Assembly (NCBI GenBank): GCA_035708205.1
Contig: DASSSY010000004.1
Span: forward strand, 1 to 64,000
Direction: 5' to 3'
Length of the DNA stretch: 64,000 nucleotides
Origin: DASSSY01 sp035708205
GTDB lineage: Bacteria > Bacteroidota > Bacteroidia > Chitinophagales > Chitinophagaceae
Shown: positions 44,258-52,691 of the stretch, piece by piece
How positions within the stretch are numbered: position 1 is the first letter of the stretch
Layout: the number at the start of each line of letters is the position of its first letter
Made by a program: the position numbers and the translations under genes
The notes under the pieces: model-generated
Databases searched by the model: none
What the model was told of the DNA's origin: nothing
Seen by the model: the letters and a program-made list of their open reading frames with translations, nothing else

Positions 44258-44286
44258 TAAAATCCCTGGAGCTATTGCCTGAAGGC
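44235..44286. repeat. Long inverted repeat between two minus-strand genes
   Basis: CGCCCTCAGGCAA (from 44235) pairs with TTGCCTGAAGGCG (to about 44286) with one mismatch, and an inner AGCT/AGCT extends the stem. It lies 18 bp after the barrel-protein stop, so it may terminate that gene. It also overlaps the promoter of the next gene. Confidence 0.65.
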
Positions 44287-44303
44287 GTTTAATGAAGATC
44301 AGG

Positions 44304-44879
44304 CTACTTTGTCTCTTTTACTTCATCGTAAATGGCACGGGCATGCTTGGTTGGAAGATAAATCTGGAAACCCAGACCGAAACCAATGCCGACGCTGGAC
44401 CCTGTCCCGGCTATGCCCTGAAGCTTTAACAGGCCCTCTAAACCGACATTGGGCGTAATGAAATAGGAATACCCCGGCCCGACGCCAAAGCTCAGGCCAA
44501 CGGCAGCGCTGTTATCGCCACCGATACCTAAGTTGGCTTCCCCGAAAAAGCGGCCATGCTTCAATAAAGGCGATACCTCCGCCGGACTGAAATAATAACG
44601 CCCGAAAGCCCCTACTTCATAACGGAACGAATTACCGGCATCTTTTGTGGTCACATAGTGCAAACCCACCTGGCCGCCAATGGCTATATTGTCTTTAATG
44701 AAATAGCCCAATTTTGGAACAATATCCATACTGAACTGGCTCTTATCGCCAAAAGAAGCGTTCAGATCCATCAGGTTGGCACCTACCATCAGGTTGCCTT
44801 TCTGTAATTGCGCCTGCGAGGTTTTTTGAATACCGAAAGTAAACAAACCGGCAAATAATAAGAAGATCGCTTTTTTCAT
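44304..44879 (-). CDS. Outer membrane beta-barrel protein
   Basis: This 191-residue protein has a signal peptide (MKKAIFLLFAGLFTFGIQKT...SQAQ) and alternating strands typical of an OmpW/OMP_b-brl barrel (MDIVPKLGYFIKDNIAIGGQ, VGPGYSYFITPNVGLEGLLK, GFGLGFQIYL). The substrate or partner is unknown. A TACTTTTG -7 box sits at 44930-44937, about 50 bp upstream. Confidence 0.85.
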   Translation of the reverse strand: MKKAIFLLFAGLFTFGIQKTSQAQLQKGNLMVGANLMDLNASFGDKSQFSMDIVPKLGYFIKDNIAIGGQVGLHYVTTKDAGNSFRYEVGAFGRYYFSPAEVSPLLKHGRFFGEANLGIGGDNSAAVGLSFGVGPGYSYFITPNVGLEGLLKLQGIAGTGSSVGIGFGLGFQIYLPTKHARAIYDEVKETK

Positions 44880-45221
44880 AAACAGGAAGTTTAAAATTTA
44901 TCAATGATAATGTTAGTCAGCATTTCATGCAAAAGTACTTTTCATTCCTCATGCCCGGAAGCCGCATTTGTTAAAATGCACCAATATTCAGGCACGCGCA
45001 GTTAAAAAAATACCCTGAAAAGGTCCCTATTAATTATCCAGGAGCCCGTACGGGAAAAATCATAGGACGACCTTCAGTTTTAGCATATGACCTGTCCAAT
45101 ATAGTCAACAAATGCCATGCCAAATAAAAGTTGAAAATTAAATGAGCACGCCAGCGGTAATACTTTCTGTTAGCGGTAACTTCCGATTAAACACTTACTT
45201 TTGCGATAAAGCATATTCAGA
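44880..45221. other. Intergenic region with divergent -7 boxes
   Basis: The region holds a minus-strand TACTTTTG at 44930-44937 for the barrel gene and a plus-strand TACTTTTG at 45196-45203, 19 bp before cysS. In between I see no gene, RNA or repeat. Confidence 0.5.
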
Positions 45222-46727
45222 ATGGACAACAAGAGCCTGCAACTCTATAATTCATATACCAGGACCAAGGAAACTTTCCAACCCTTAACGCCGGGCCATG
45301 TCGGCTTATATGTTTGTGGCCCCACGGTTAGCGGAGAATCTCACCTGGGACATGCCCGTCCTTACATCACTTTTGATGTGGTTAACCGCTATTTGCGGCA
45401 TTTGGGTTATAAGGTTCGCTATGTGCGCAATATTACCGACGCAGGCCATTTTGAAGAAGAAGGGCGCGAGGCTCAGGATAAAGTCAGTGAAAAAGCCGTT
45501 TTGGAAAAATTAGAACCGATGGAGCTGGTGCAGAAATATACCAACCTGTTCCATTGGGGCATGACGCAGTTTAACTGTCTGCCACCCAGTATAGAGCCTA
45601 CGGCTACCGGGCATATCATTGAGCAAATTGCCATGATCCGGGAAATCATCAAAAAGGGCTATGCTTATGAAGTGAACGGCTCCGTTTACTTTGATGTCGG
45701 CAAGTACGCGGCAAATTTTCCTTATGGGAAATTGTCCGGCCGCGTTCCGGAAGACCTGCTGTCCACCACCCGGGCTTTGGAAGGTCAGGATGAAAAACGC
45801 AATACGGCCGATTTCGCCCTTTGGAAAAAAGCGCCTGAAAAACACCTTATGCGCTGGCAAAGCCCCTGGGGTGAAGGCTTCCCGGGTTGGCATATCGAAT
45901 GCTCGGCCATGAGCAGCAAATACCTGGGTCAAACATTTGATATTCACGGTGGCGGCATGGACCTACAGTTCCCACACCATGAAAGTGAAATCGCTCAAAG
46001 CACCATTGCCCACGGCCATGGCCCGGCAAAATACTGGATGCACAACAATATGATTACCATCAATGGTAAAAAAATGGGCAAAAGCTATAATAATGTCATC
46101 AAGCTGACCGAATTGTTTAGCGGTAGCCATCCCATTTTAGAACAGGCTTATCACCCGATGGTTATCCGGTTTTATATATTGCAAACACATTATCGAAGCA
46201 CTCTTGACTTTTCCAATGAAGCGCTTCAGGCTTCAGAACGGGCTTTAAAAAGAATCTGGGAAGCTTACGAGACTCTGAAAACCTTGCCGGAACCGGATAC
46301 TGACAGCGGCACCGATGCTGAGTTAAACGAAAAGGTTGTATTAAATTGCCAGGCGTGCGCAGCCGATATGGATGACGATTTTAATACGGCGAAAGTATTG
46401 GCCAACCTGTTTGAATTAGCGCCGGTGATCAATGGCCTGCGCGAGGGGCAAATTAACATCAATGCCCTATCTGTTGAGAATTTCCGTTTGCTGAAAGAAA
46501 CATTTGGACTTTACCTGGAAGATATTTTAGGCCTGCAATCGCCAACGGAAACCCATAATAGTGATTTGCTGGATCGCGTCATGCAGGTTATTATCGATTT
46601 GCGTAAAGACGCGCGAAGCAAAAAAGATTATGCCCTCTCTGATGCCATCCGCGACAAACTGGCCGCTGCAGGCATTCAGCTGAAAGACGGCAAAGACGGC
46701 AGTGTACGCTTCCAGATCGGCAGTTAA
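45222..46727 (+). CDS. cysS: Cysteine--tRNA ligase
   Basis: This 501-residue class I synthetase has GLYVCGPTVSGESHLGHARP near residues 27-46, containing the first zinc Cys and a HIGH-like HLGH. WHIECSAMS near 224-232 and FPHHESEIAQS near 250-260 complete the zinc site. The KMSKS-like loop KMGKSYNN lies near 285. Length fits the family. It charges tRNA-Cys. Confidence 0.97.
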   Translation: MDNKSLQLYNSYTRTKETFQPLTPGHVGLYVCGPTVSGESHLGHARPYITFDVVNRYLRHLGYKVRYVRNITDAGHFEEEGREAQDKVSEKAVLEKLEPMELVQKYTNLFHWGMTQFNCLPPSIEPTATGHIIEQIAMIREIIKKGYAYEVNGSVYFDVGKYAANFPYGKLSGRVPEDLLSTTRALEGQDEKRNTADFALWKKAPEKHLMRWQSPWGEGFPGWHIECSAMSSKYLGQTFDIHGGGMDLQFPHHESEIAQSTIAHGHGPAKYWMHNNMITINGKKMGKSYNNVIKLTELFSGSHPILEQAYHPMVIRFYILQTHYRSTLDFSNEALQASERALKRIWEAYETLKTLPEPDTDSGTDAELNEKVVLNCQACAADMDDDFNTAKVLANLFELAPVINGLREGQININALSVENFRLLKETFGLYLEDILGLQSPTETHNSDLLDRVMQVIIDLRKDARSKKDYALSDAIRDKLAAAGIQLKDGKDGSVRFQIGS

Positions 46728-46802
46728 AGAAAGAAAATACATTTACAGCCAGGTTATACTAAATTTCATTAATTTCGCCACCATAAAAACATAGCATTTA
46801 TT

Positions 46803-47180
46803 ATGAGTACCCCTGCAGAATTAAAATATACCAAGGATCACGAATGGATCAAGGTTGACGGCAATAAAGCCATCATCGGCGTTACGGACTTCGCTCAGCG
46901 CGAATTGGGCGACATCGTTTTTGTTGAAGTGGAAACTGTTGGCCAGACTTTGGATGCAGGCGATGTCTTCGGTTCCGTAGAAGCCGTAAAAACCGTATCT
47001 GATCTATACCTGCCGGTTAGCGGCACCGTTGACGAGCTCAATGAAGACTTAGCTTCCGCACCGGAAGCCATCAACCAGGATCCTTATGGCAATGGCTGGA
47101 TCATTAAAATGACACTTTCAAATCCTGAAGAGCTGAATGAACTTTTGGATGCTAAAGCTTATGATGAACTGACCGCCTAA
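46803..47180 (+). CDS. gcvH: Glycine cleavage system H protein
   Basis: This 125-residue lipoyl protein carries the lipoylated Lys in SVEAVKTVSDLYLPVSG near residues 58-74 and HEWIKVDG near the start. It shuttles the aminomethyl group between the P, T and L proteins, whose genes are not nearby. It is followed by a membrane-protein gene 45 bp downstream. Confidence 0.97.
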   Translation: MSTPAELKYTKDHEWIKVDGNKAIIGVTDFAQRELGDIVFVEVETVGQTLDAGDVFGSVEAVKTVSDLYLPVSGTVDELNEDLASAPEAINQDPYGNGWIIKMTLSNPEELNELLDAKAYDELTA

Positions 47181-47225
47181 AGCGGGCAATTGCTCCGATC
47201 ATTACTCATTTTAAAATATACAATT

Positions 47226-47693
47226 ATGCAAACCGGCATTCTGGATTTTCACAGCGCCATGCGCTACCTCATTATCTTGGTCGCCCTTTGGACACTAATT
47301 CAATTAGCCTCCGGATTGAATGGTAAAAAGAAATTTACTTCCGTCGACAAACGTCCCGGAATGATTTTCATGATCCTGATGGACATCCAGTTGCTGGCCG
47401 GTTTGTTTCTTTATTTCTTTGGCAGCTGGGGGCTAAAAAGCATCCGGAGCTATGGAATGGGCGAAACCATGCGGAACAGCATGACCCGCTTTTTTGCCAT
47501 CGAGCATGAAACCGGTATGCTCATCGCGCTTATTTTAGTGCATATCGCCTATGCGCTGACCAAGAAAACAAAGCTCAGTGACAAGACCCGGTTTTCCAAG
47601 CCGTTCTGGCTGTTCCTGATTGCCTTCTTATTCATTCTTTCCTTTATTCCCTGGCCTTTCCGTGAGTCTTTAGGACGCGGTACCTGGTTTTAG
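47226..47693 (+). CDS. Four-helix membrane protein, conserved hypothetical
   Basis: This 155-residue protein has four hydrophobic helices, with HSAMRYLIILVALWTLIQLA at the start and AIEHETGMLIALILVHIAYA in the third helix. The spaced His residues (His8-like, the EHE motif and HIAYA) resemble small cytochrome b561-like proteins, but heme binding is only a guess. The ATG at 47226 gives the better start. It is probably co-transcribed with the acyltransferase gene 10 bp downstream. Confidence 0.75.
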   Translation: MQTGILDFHSAMRYLIILVALWTLIQLASGLNGKKKFTSVDKRPGMIFMILMDIQLLAGLFLYFFGSWGLKSIRSYGMGETMRNSMTRFFAIEHETGMLIALILVHIAYALTKKTKLSDKTRFSKPFWLFLIAFLFILSFIPWPFRESLGRGTWF

Positions 47694-47703
47694 CACATAG
47701 CCA

Positions 47704-48414
47704 ATGCGCTATCTCTATACCATTTATGCCGTTACCCTGTTCCTGGCCGGATTTGTGATAACAATGCCGGTCATATTCCTGTTTCATTTTTTTAAAAACG
47801 GGCAGGAATACAACTGGTATATCTTAAAATTCTGGAGCCGCTGCTGGTTTTTCCTGCTGGGAATCCAGGTTTCTGTCAGCTTCCCGGAAGAATTTAAAGC
47901 TTTCCCGCCTTATATTATCGTCGCCAATCATTCTTCTTTTTTGGACACGCCGTTCCTTTTCCGGTGCTGCCCTTTCCCGGTTTTGCCTTTGGCGACCGCC
48001 GGTTTTGCCAAAATTCCCCTCTTTGGATTTTTATATAAGGAGATGACTGTTCTTGTACAGCGTCAATCGCTTTCCAGCCGCCGGCAAAGCTTCAGGCGTT
48101 TGAAAAAAGCATTAAACCGTGGTAAAAGTATTTTCATTTTCCCAGAAGGAGGCTTTAAGCAATCTGAAAATACCCTGCAGCCTTTTTACGATGGCGCTTT
48201 TCGCCTGTCTAAAGAAACAGGCGTACCGGTTTTGCCGGTAGCTTTTCCCGATACGGCACAACGCTGGCGACCGACGAGTTTCTGGCATTGGCATCCGGGA
48301 AAATGCCGGGCCATTTTTTCAGGGCCTATCTATCCTCAAGGGAAATCCACCAAAGAAATAAAAAATATCGCGGCACAAAAAATAGCGGAAGCCTTGACCG
48401 CCGTGGATCGTTGA
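47704..48414 (+). CDS. 1-acyl-sn-glycerol-3-phosphate acyltransferase (PlsC family)
   Basis: This 236-residue protein has two N-terminal hydrophobic segments and the acyltransferase motifs VANHSSFLDTPF near 77-88 (H-x4-D) and IFPEGGFKQSEN near 145-156. It acylates lysophosphatidic acid or another glycerolipid in the inner membrane. The FPEGG variant of FPEGT is a small deviation. The next gene is a GT9 glycosyltransferase, suggesting envelope lipid or LPS work. Confidence 0.9.
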   Translation: MRYLYTIYAVTLFLAGFVITMPVIFLFHFFKNGQEYNWYILKFWSRCWFFLLGIQVSVSFPEEFKAFPPYIIVANHSSFLDTPFLFRCCPFPVLPLATAGFAKIPLFGFLYKEMTVLVQRQSLSSRRQSFRRLKKALNRGKSIFIFPEGGFKQSENTLQPFYDGAFRLSKETGVPVLPVAFPDTAQRWRPTSFWHWHPGKCRAIFSGPIYPQGKSTKEIKNIAAQKIAEALTAVDR

Positions 48415-48439
48415 AAACTCAACCGCATTATTTTTCATT

Positions 48440-48447
48440 TACCTTTG
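48440..48447 (+). promoter_or_regulatory. -7 element of the GT9 glycosyltransferase
   Basis: TACCTTTG at 48440-48447, followed by CGG, lies 12 bp before the ATG at 48460. The -33 element is unclear. Confidence 0.5.
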
Positions 48448-48459
48448 CGGCATCTAAAA

Positions 48460-49479
48460 ATGCCTTCAGTGAAATTGCTTGTTATTCGTTTTTCTTCCAT
48501 CGGCGATTTGATTCTTACCACGCCGGTTGTTCGTTGTCTCAAAGCCGCTTATCCCAATGCAGAAATTCATTTTCTCATTAAAAAGCAATTCCAACAAGTC
48601 ATGGCGGCTAATCCCTATATTGACCGGCACCATATTTTTGATGGCGACCTTAAGGCTACCATCCGGGCATTAAAACAGGAAAACTTTAACCTGGTTATCG
48701 ACCTGCAGAAAAACCGGCGGAGCCGGAAAATCCGGAAGGCTTTGGGTAAAGCCTGGTATTCATTCCCCAAGCTGAACATCCGGAAATGGATGTTCGTCAG
48801 GCTGAAAATCAATCTCATGCCGGACAAAAGCATTGTGGACCGGTATTTTGAGGCGGTAAAGGCCCTGAAAGTTTATAATGACGGCAAAGGCCTGGACTGT
48901 TTTATGCCCGGCAATCAAAAGACAAAAGTCGAAGATATCCCCATGGGACACGGCGCAGGCTATGTGGCCTGCGTTATTGGCGGTTCTTTTTTCACTAAAA
49001 AATTTCCTGTGGAAAAATGGCAGGTCTTTTGCCGGCAATGCCCCTATCCGGTGGTTCTTTTAGGGGGGCCGGATGACCGGCCGGCGGGAGAAGCCATCAC
49101 GCAGGCCAGCCCGAGGAATGTTTATAATGCCTGCGGTAAATTCAGTTTGGCAGAGTCGGCCGATCTGGTACGCCGCTCCCGTGTAGTCGTTAGTAATGAT
49201 ACCGGCCTGATGCACATCGCCGCAGCTTTTCAAAAACCTATCATTTCGCTTTGGGGCAATACCAGCCCGGCTATGGGGATGTTCCCCTACTATGGCCAAA
49301 ATAACTTAAAAAGCCATCCGTCACCATTATCGGTCATTATCGACAATAAAAAGCTTTCCTGCCACCCTTGTTCCAAATTAGGATATGCGCAATGTCCTAA
49401 AGGGCACTTTAAATGCATGACGGACCTGGACGTTACGGCCATGGTTTCCGCCGTTCAAAAATTCTGGAAAAAGACCTAA
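48460..49479 (+). CDS. Glycosyltransferase family 9 (heptosyltransferase-like)
   Basis: This 339-residue protein begins KLLVIRFSSIGDLILTTPVV, the GT9 N-terminal motif with the catalytic Asp. The C-terminal half has VVVSNDTGLMHIAAAFQKPI and ISLWGNTSPAMG, the nucleotide-sugar site. It probably adds heptose or a related sugar to lipopolysaccharide core. The ATG at 48460 is chosen because it follows the -7 box. The C-terminus (KLGYAQCPKGHFKCMTDLD) has the usual Cys pair. Confidence 0.9.
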   Translation: MPSVKLLVIRFSSIGDLILTTPVVRCLKAAYPNAEIHFLIKKQFQQVMAANPYIDRHHIFDGDLKATIRALKQENFNLVIDLQKNRRSRKIRKALGKAWYSFPKLNIRKWMFVRLKINLMPDKSIVDRYFEAVKALKVYNDGKGLDCFMPGNQKTKVEDIPMGHGAGYVACVIGGSFFTKKFPVEKWQVFCRQCPYPVVLLGGPDDRPAGEAITQASPRNVYNACGKFSLAESADLVRRSRVVVSNDTGLMHIAAAFQKPIISLWGNTSPAMGMFPYYGQNNLKSHPSPLSVIIDNKKLSCHPCSKLGYAQCPKGHFKCMTDLDVTAMVSAVQKFWKKT

Positions 49480-49515
49480 CCGTTCCCGGCACGTTGACGA
49501 TTTGAAGAGAAAAGG

Positions 49516-49547
49516 TTTCTTCTTCAGGAAATATGCCTTTACCTTTG
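49516..49547 (+). promoter_or_regulatory. Promoter of the hypothetical gene at 49568
   Basis: TTTC at 49516-49519, a 20-nt spacer and TACCTTTG at 49540-49547 precede the ATG at 49568. Confidence 0.55.
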
Positions 49548-49567
49548 CAGCGCAAGAAGCGAACAAC

Positions 49568-50548
49568 ATGAGCGCCCGATCTTATAATCCGTTTGAGCCT
49601 TTAAATTTCCGTGAAGACACCTGCTTTTTAAGCGGTGAGCTGCTATCAGAAAGCCTGACCGTGCCTGTTTTTCCGGAATGGCTCACCCTGCGTTATCAGC
49701 TGTCAGATACGTCAATAGCCATGCTGGCGGGCAACCGGATGAAATATTCCGAAATGGTATTACCGGCATCTCAAAAAGTGGCAGAGGCTATAGCGAATCT
49801 GGATGAAACCACCGAAAAAGCGTTTACGAAAGGTTATGAGGCGGTTAAGGCGCTTCCGGAGCAAATCCTGTTTCAATGGATGGCGAGAATGATGTATGGC
49901 GTGGTTTACCAGGATTTCAGCTATGCTATCAGTAAGTTTCAGGAGAAAGGCCGGGAATTCCATATTTCTCCTTTGATGCAGCGGAAAATGAAAAACCTGC
50001 ATTTAATGTTGCAATCATTGATTCGTCCCATTGTTTTCGATGATCTTTGTCCCTGGTCAATCGCTCTTTTCCCGGTTAATTATTCAAAGGACATTTTCAA
50101 CTACAAAGATGAGACCCATAAGCTAAATTTTTGCCTCGGCATGAATGGCTTCGGGCTGATCGCCTGCCTGCAGGATAATGGCGCAGTACGCCGTTTTTAC
50201 CAGGAGGATCTGAATAAAATTGGCGGACAAACACTGCATCCGGCACAGTTGGAAGAGCTTTACGGCCGCTTTATGTATGCCAACTATCTCTTGCGGGAAT
50301 CGCCCGACTATGAGCTGTTGGAAAAAGAGAACGTCTGGAGGCTTCGCCTGCCGGCAGGCGCGTCAAAAGACGACGAATTTGCGCCCTGGGATGAGAAGGT
50401 TTTCGCGCAGGTACTGGCCAACATGTGGCAACCCTGGGGCATTGAGATGAGGCATATTTATGTGCCGCCCAACTCGCCGATCAGCTTAGTCATTGATGAG
50501 TTTGCAAACGTGTTTATCCCTGCGGAAAAGGTTAATTTACCGAATTGA
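49568..50548 (+). CDS. Conserved hypothetical protein
   Basis: I do not recognise this 326-residue soluble protein. It lacks a signal peptide and membrane segments. It is predicted mixed alpha/beta, with helical text such as SQKVAEAIANLDETTEKAFT and a Trp/Pro-rich C-terminus ending NSPISLVIDEFANVFIPAEK. The start at 49568 is supported by the promoter 21 bp upstream; the frame upstream of it overlaps that promoter. Confidence 0.65.
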   Translation: MSARSYNPFEPLNFREDTCFLSGELLSESLTVPVFPEWLTLRYQLSDTSIAMLAGNRMKYSEMVLPASQKVAEAIANLDETTEKAFTKGYEAVKALPEQILFQWMARMMYGVVYQDFSYAISKFQEKGREFHISPLMQRKMKNLHLMLQSLIRPIVFDDLCPWSIALFPVNYSKDIFNYKDETHKLNFCLGMNGFGLIACLQDNGAVRRFYQEDLNKIGGQTLHPAQLEELYGRFMYANYLLRESPDYELLEKENVWRLRLPAGASKDDEFAPWDEKVFAQVLANMWQPWGIEMRHIYVPPNSPISLVIDEFANVFIPAEKVNLPN

Positions 50549-50844
50549 TTCTGTTGGAATAACCGGCAAGGAAAAAGATTTTGTCCTAGCTGCGCCAGGC
50601 GCTATCGGGCTTTTGTATATCGATGTATCCCGCGAGATGTTCTGTGGGAGCATCTTTTCAAAGGCAAAATCATTCCAGCATCTCCCGCCCGTATAGGTCA
50701 GCTCAAACCCAATTCTTTCAATGCCATGCTTCAGGCATCCAAAAAGCTCTGTGCCGCTAAAGCAATTTTATCAGATTCCAACGGAATGACAAAACCAGTC
50801 TGACAATATCAGAAGACTCAAGATGGCGACACCACAAAATATTG
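50549..50844. other. Intergenic region between convergent genes
   Basis: No gene, RNA or clear hairpin was found in this stretch of about 300 bp. It could hold a remnant, but no frame gave recognisable homology. Confidence 0.4.
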
Positions 50845-51123
50845 TCAGAAACCGAAAAATTTAGTTTCTTGCCGGGAAGTCGTTACTGATTTACCCACAA
50901 AGACGCCTTTCTTGTAAAAGAATGCGGTGTCTTTATCAAAAAAGCAACTGTCGAATGGCTGGTTGTTGCCCGCGATCGTATTCAGGGAAAAGCTGGTTTT
51001 TACGGATTCCTGTTTAAGTTGTTCCTGCAACGCATCAACCTTTTGATTGGTTGCGTAGTTCATGAATAAAGACACAAAGAAGAGTAACAGGACCACAACT
51101 AACATTAAGCTATTTTTATTCAT
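50845..51123 (-). CDS. Small membrane-anchored hypothetical protein
   Basis: This 92-residue protein has one N-terminal hydrophobic helix (residues 4-25; LMLVVVLLLFFVSLFMNYAT), then a short coiled-coil-like stretch (NQKVDALQEQLKQESVKT) and a small C-terminal part with one Cys. It has no known family. It could be an anchored periplasmic protein. Confidence 0.55.
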   Translation of the reverse strand: MNKNSLMLVVVLLLFFVSLFMNYATNQKVDALQEQLKQESVKTSFSLNTIAGNNQPFDSCFFDKDTAFFYKKGVFVGKSVTTSRQETKFFGF

Positions 51124-51272
51124 TATTCCCTCTTATTTTAATGGATTTTGAAGAAAACTTCTTTACCAGCGAAGCATCAGGCAAAGATATCGCTTTTACC
51201 ATTAAGACGCCGAGGAGCATTCAATATGCCCGCAGTCATGCAGAATTCTTCGTCGTATCAAGCAAGAAAAAG

Positions 51273-51295
51273 CCCGTACACTTTTGGTGTACGGG
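51273..51295 (-). terminator. Terminator of the rpsL-rpsG operon
   Basis: CCCGTACAC and GTGTACGGG form a perfect 9-bp stem with a 5-nt loop, followed on the minus strand by CTTTTTC. It lies about 40 bp after the rpsG stop. Confidence 0.88.
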
Positions 51296-51333
51296 TGATC
51301 TTTCTAACCCAAAGCTTCAAAATATGATTATTG

Positions 51334-51801
51334 TTAAACACGGAAGTGTGCAAATGCCTTGTTGGCATCAGCCATCCTGTGCGTATCTTCTTTTTTCTTG
51401 AAAGCGCTGCCTTCGCCTTTGCTGGCGGCAATGATTTCATTGGCCAACTTATCAGCCATTGTTTTACCGTTGCGTTCACGGCTGTAACGGATCAGCCATT
51501 TCATGCTCAGAGAAATTTTACGATCCGGGCGCACTTCCGTAGGGATCTGGAAAGTAGCCCCGCCGATTCTGCGGCTGCGAACCTCTACGCTCGGCGTTAC
51601 ATTCTGAACGGCTTTCTTCCAGGTTTCATAACCGTCTTCACCGGTCATCTCAGACACCTTGTCAATAGCAGTATAGAAAATGTGGAACGCTACCGTTTTT
51701 TTGCCTTCCCACATCATGGTGTTGACGAAACGGGTAACTTGTTTATCATTAAACCGGGGATCCGGAGCTAATGGAAATTTTTTTGCTTGCGCTTTTCTCA
51801 T
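51334..51801 (-). CDS. rpsG: 30S ribosomal protein S7
   Basis: This 155-residue protein has the S7 signature DPRFNDKQVTRFVNTMMWEG near residues 14-33 and RRIGGATFQIPTEVRPDR near 77-94. It binds the 3' domain of 16S rRNA. It follows rpsL by 34 bp and is the last gene before a terminator; fusA does not follow. Confidence 0.98.
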   Translation of the reverse strand: MRKAQAKKFPLAPDPRFNDKQVTRFVNTMMWEGKKTVAFHIFYTAIDKVSEMTGEDGYETWKKAVQNVTPSVEVRSRRIGGATFQIPTEVRPDRKISLSMKWLIRYSRERNGKTMADKLANEIIAASKGEGSAFKKKEDTHRMADANKAFAHFRV

Positions 51802-51835
51802 AACGCGAAAATTCTATTTTTTTAATAAAGTATGA

Positions 51836-52216
51836 TTATTTCTTTGCTTTTTCTTTCTTAGTGCCATATTTGGAACGGCTTTGTTTACGGTCCTTTACAC
51901 CGGCAGTATCCAAAGCGCCGCGAACAATATGATAACGAACACCGGGCAAATCTTTTACCCTTCCGCCACGGATCAGCACGATAGAGTGCTCCTGGAGGTT
52001 ATGACCTTCCCCGGGGATATAGGCAATAACTTCAATTTTATTGGTCAGGCGCACTTTCGCTACTTTACGAAGCGCGGAATTGGGTTTCTTAGGCGTTGTT
52101 GTATATACCCTGGTACATACGCCACGACGCTGCGGACAATCATCCAGAGCCGGAGATTTTGACTTCGCCTTAATGGCGGTTCTTCCTTTACGTACTAATT
52201 GTTGTATAGTAGGCAT
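51836..52216 (-). CDS. rpsL: 30S ribosomal protein S12
   Basis: This 126-residue protein begins MPTIQQLVRKGR and contains the conserved KKPNSALRKVAKVRL and VLIRGGRVKDLPGVRYHIVR segments. The streptomycin-linked Lys residues (TTPKKPNSA and GGRVKDLPG) are the wild-type form. First gene of the operon. Confidence 0.98.
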   Translation of the reverse strand: MPTIQQLVRKGRTAIKAKSKSPALDDCPQRRGVCTRVYTTTPKKPNSALRKVAKVRLTNKIEVIAYIPGEGHNLQEHSIVLIRGGRVKDLPGVRYHIVRGALDTAGVKDRKQSRSKYGTKKEKAKK

Positions 52217-52243
52217 TCGTTCTTACTTTGATTTTTTGGGACT

Positions 52244-52272
52244 GCAAAAGTAGCCTTTTTTTTTTATCCAAC
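52244..52272 (-). promoter_or_regulatory. rpsL promoter
   Basis: On the minus strand TTGTTGG (about 52267-52272), about 17 A/T-rich bases and TACTTTTG (52244-52251) form a strong promoter 28 bp upstream of rpsL. Confidence 0.7.
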
Positions 52273-52636
52273 AACTTTTTTCAATAAATTATTTTATTCT
52301 TGCAGTGCATGTAATCTCATTATTATAAGAAAGGTCCATTGGATTGGCGGTTTACGAGGCTTAATAATTAAGCCTGAACCGGCCCCAAATTAAAGGCAGC
52401 GCTGATAAAATAAAGTGACTTTACCTGTTTTGAAACAGTACGCTTGCATCAGATAAAGATGTTTCATTATATTGGACCAATAATCCAGGAAAGGGAACAA
52501 GACATATACGCATGTTGGGATCAGAGTATACAGCTTAATATACAACCGGGACATTTTCTTTGGTAAATATATCTGTATCAGCGGGGCATTAATGCCGGGA
52601 ATCAGCACATTAACCATCCCATATCTCTCTTATCAC
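52273..52636. other. Intergenic region with a palindrome
   Basis: This stretch between the rpsL promoter and the infB terminator has no supported gene. A 75-codon minus-strand frame (52390-52617) shows no family resemblance or promoter. AGGCTTAAT-A-ATTAAGCCT at 52357-52375 is a perfect inverted repeat of unknown role. Confidence 0.5.
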
Positions 52637-52638
52637 CA

Positions 52639-52669
52639 AAAGAGGCGGCACACAACGTCCCGCCTCTTT
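52639..52669 (-). terminator. Terminator of the rimP-nusA-infB operon
   Basis: AAAGAGGCG (52639-52647) pairs with CGCCTCTTT (52661-52669), just after the infB stop on the minus strand, with a T run following. Confidence 0.8.
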
Positions 52670-52691
52670 CTGTATTTCAATCAATAATTGA

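Noticed and set aside
52390..52617. 75-codon minus-strand frame between rpsL and infB
   Set aside because: It has no promoter, no recognisable family and an odd composition; it is left as intergenic.
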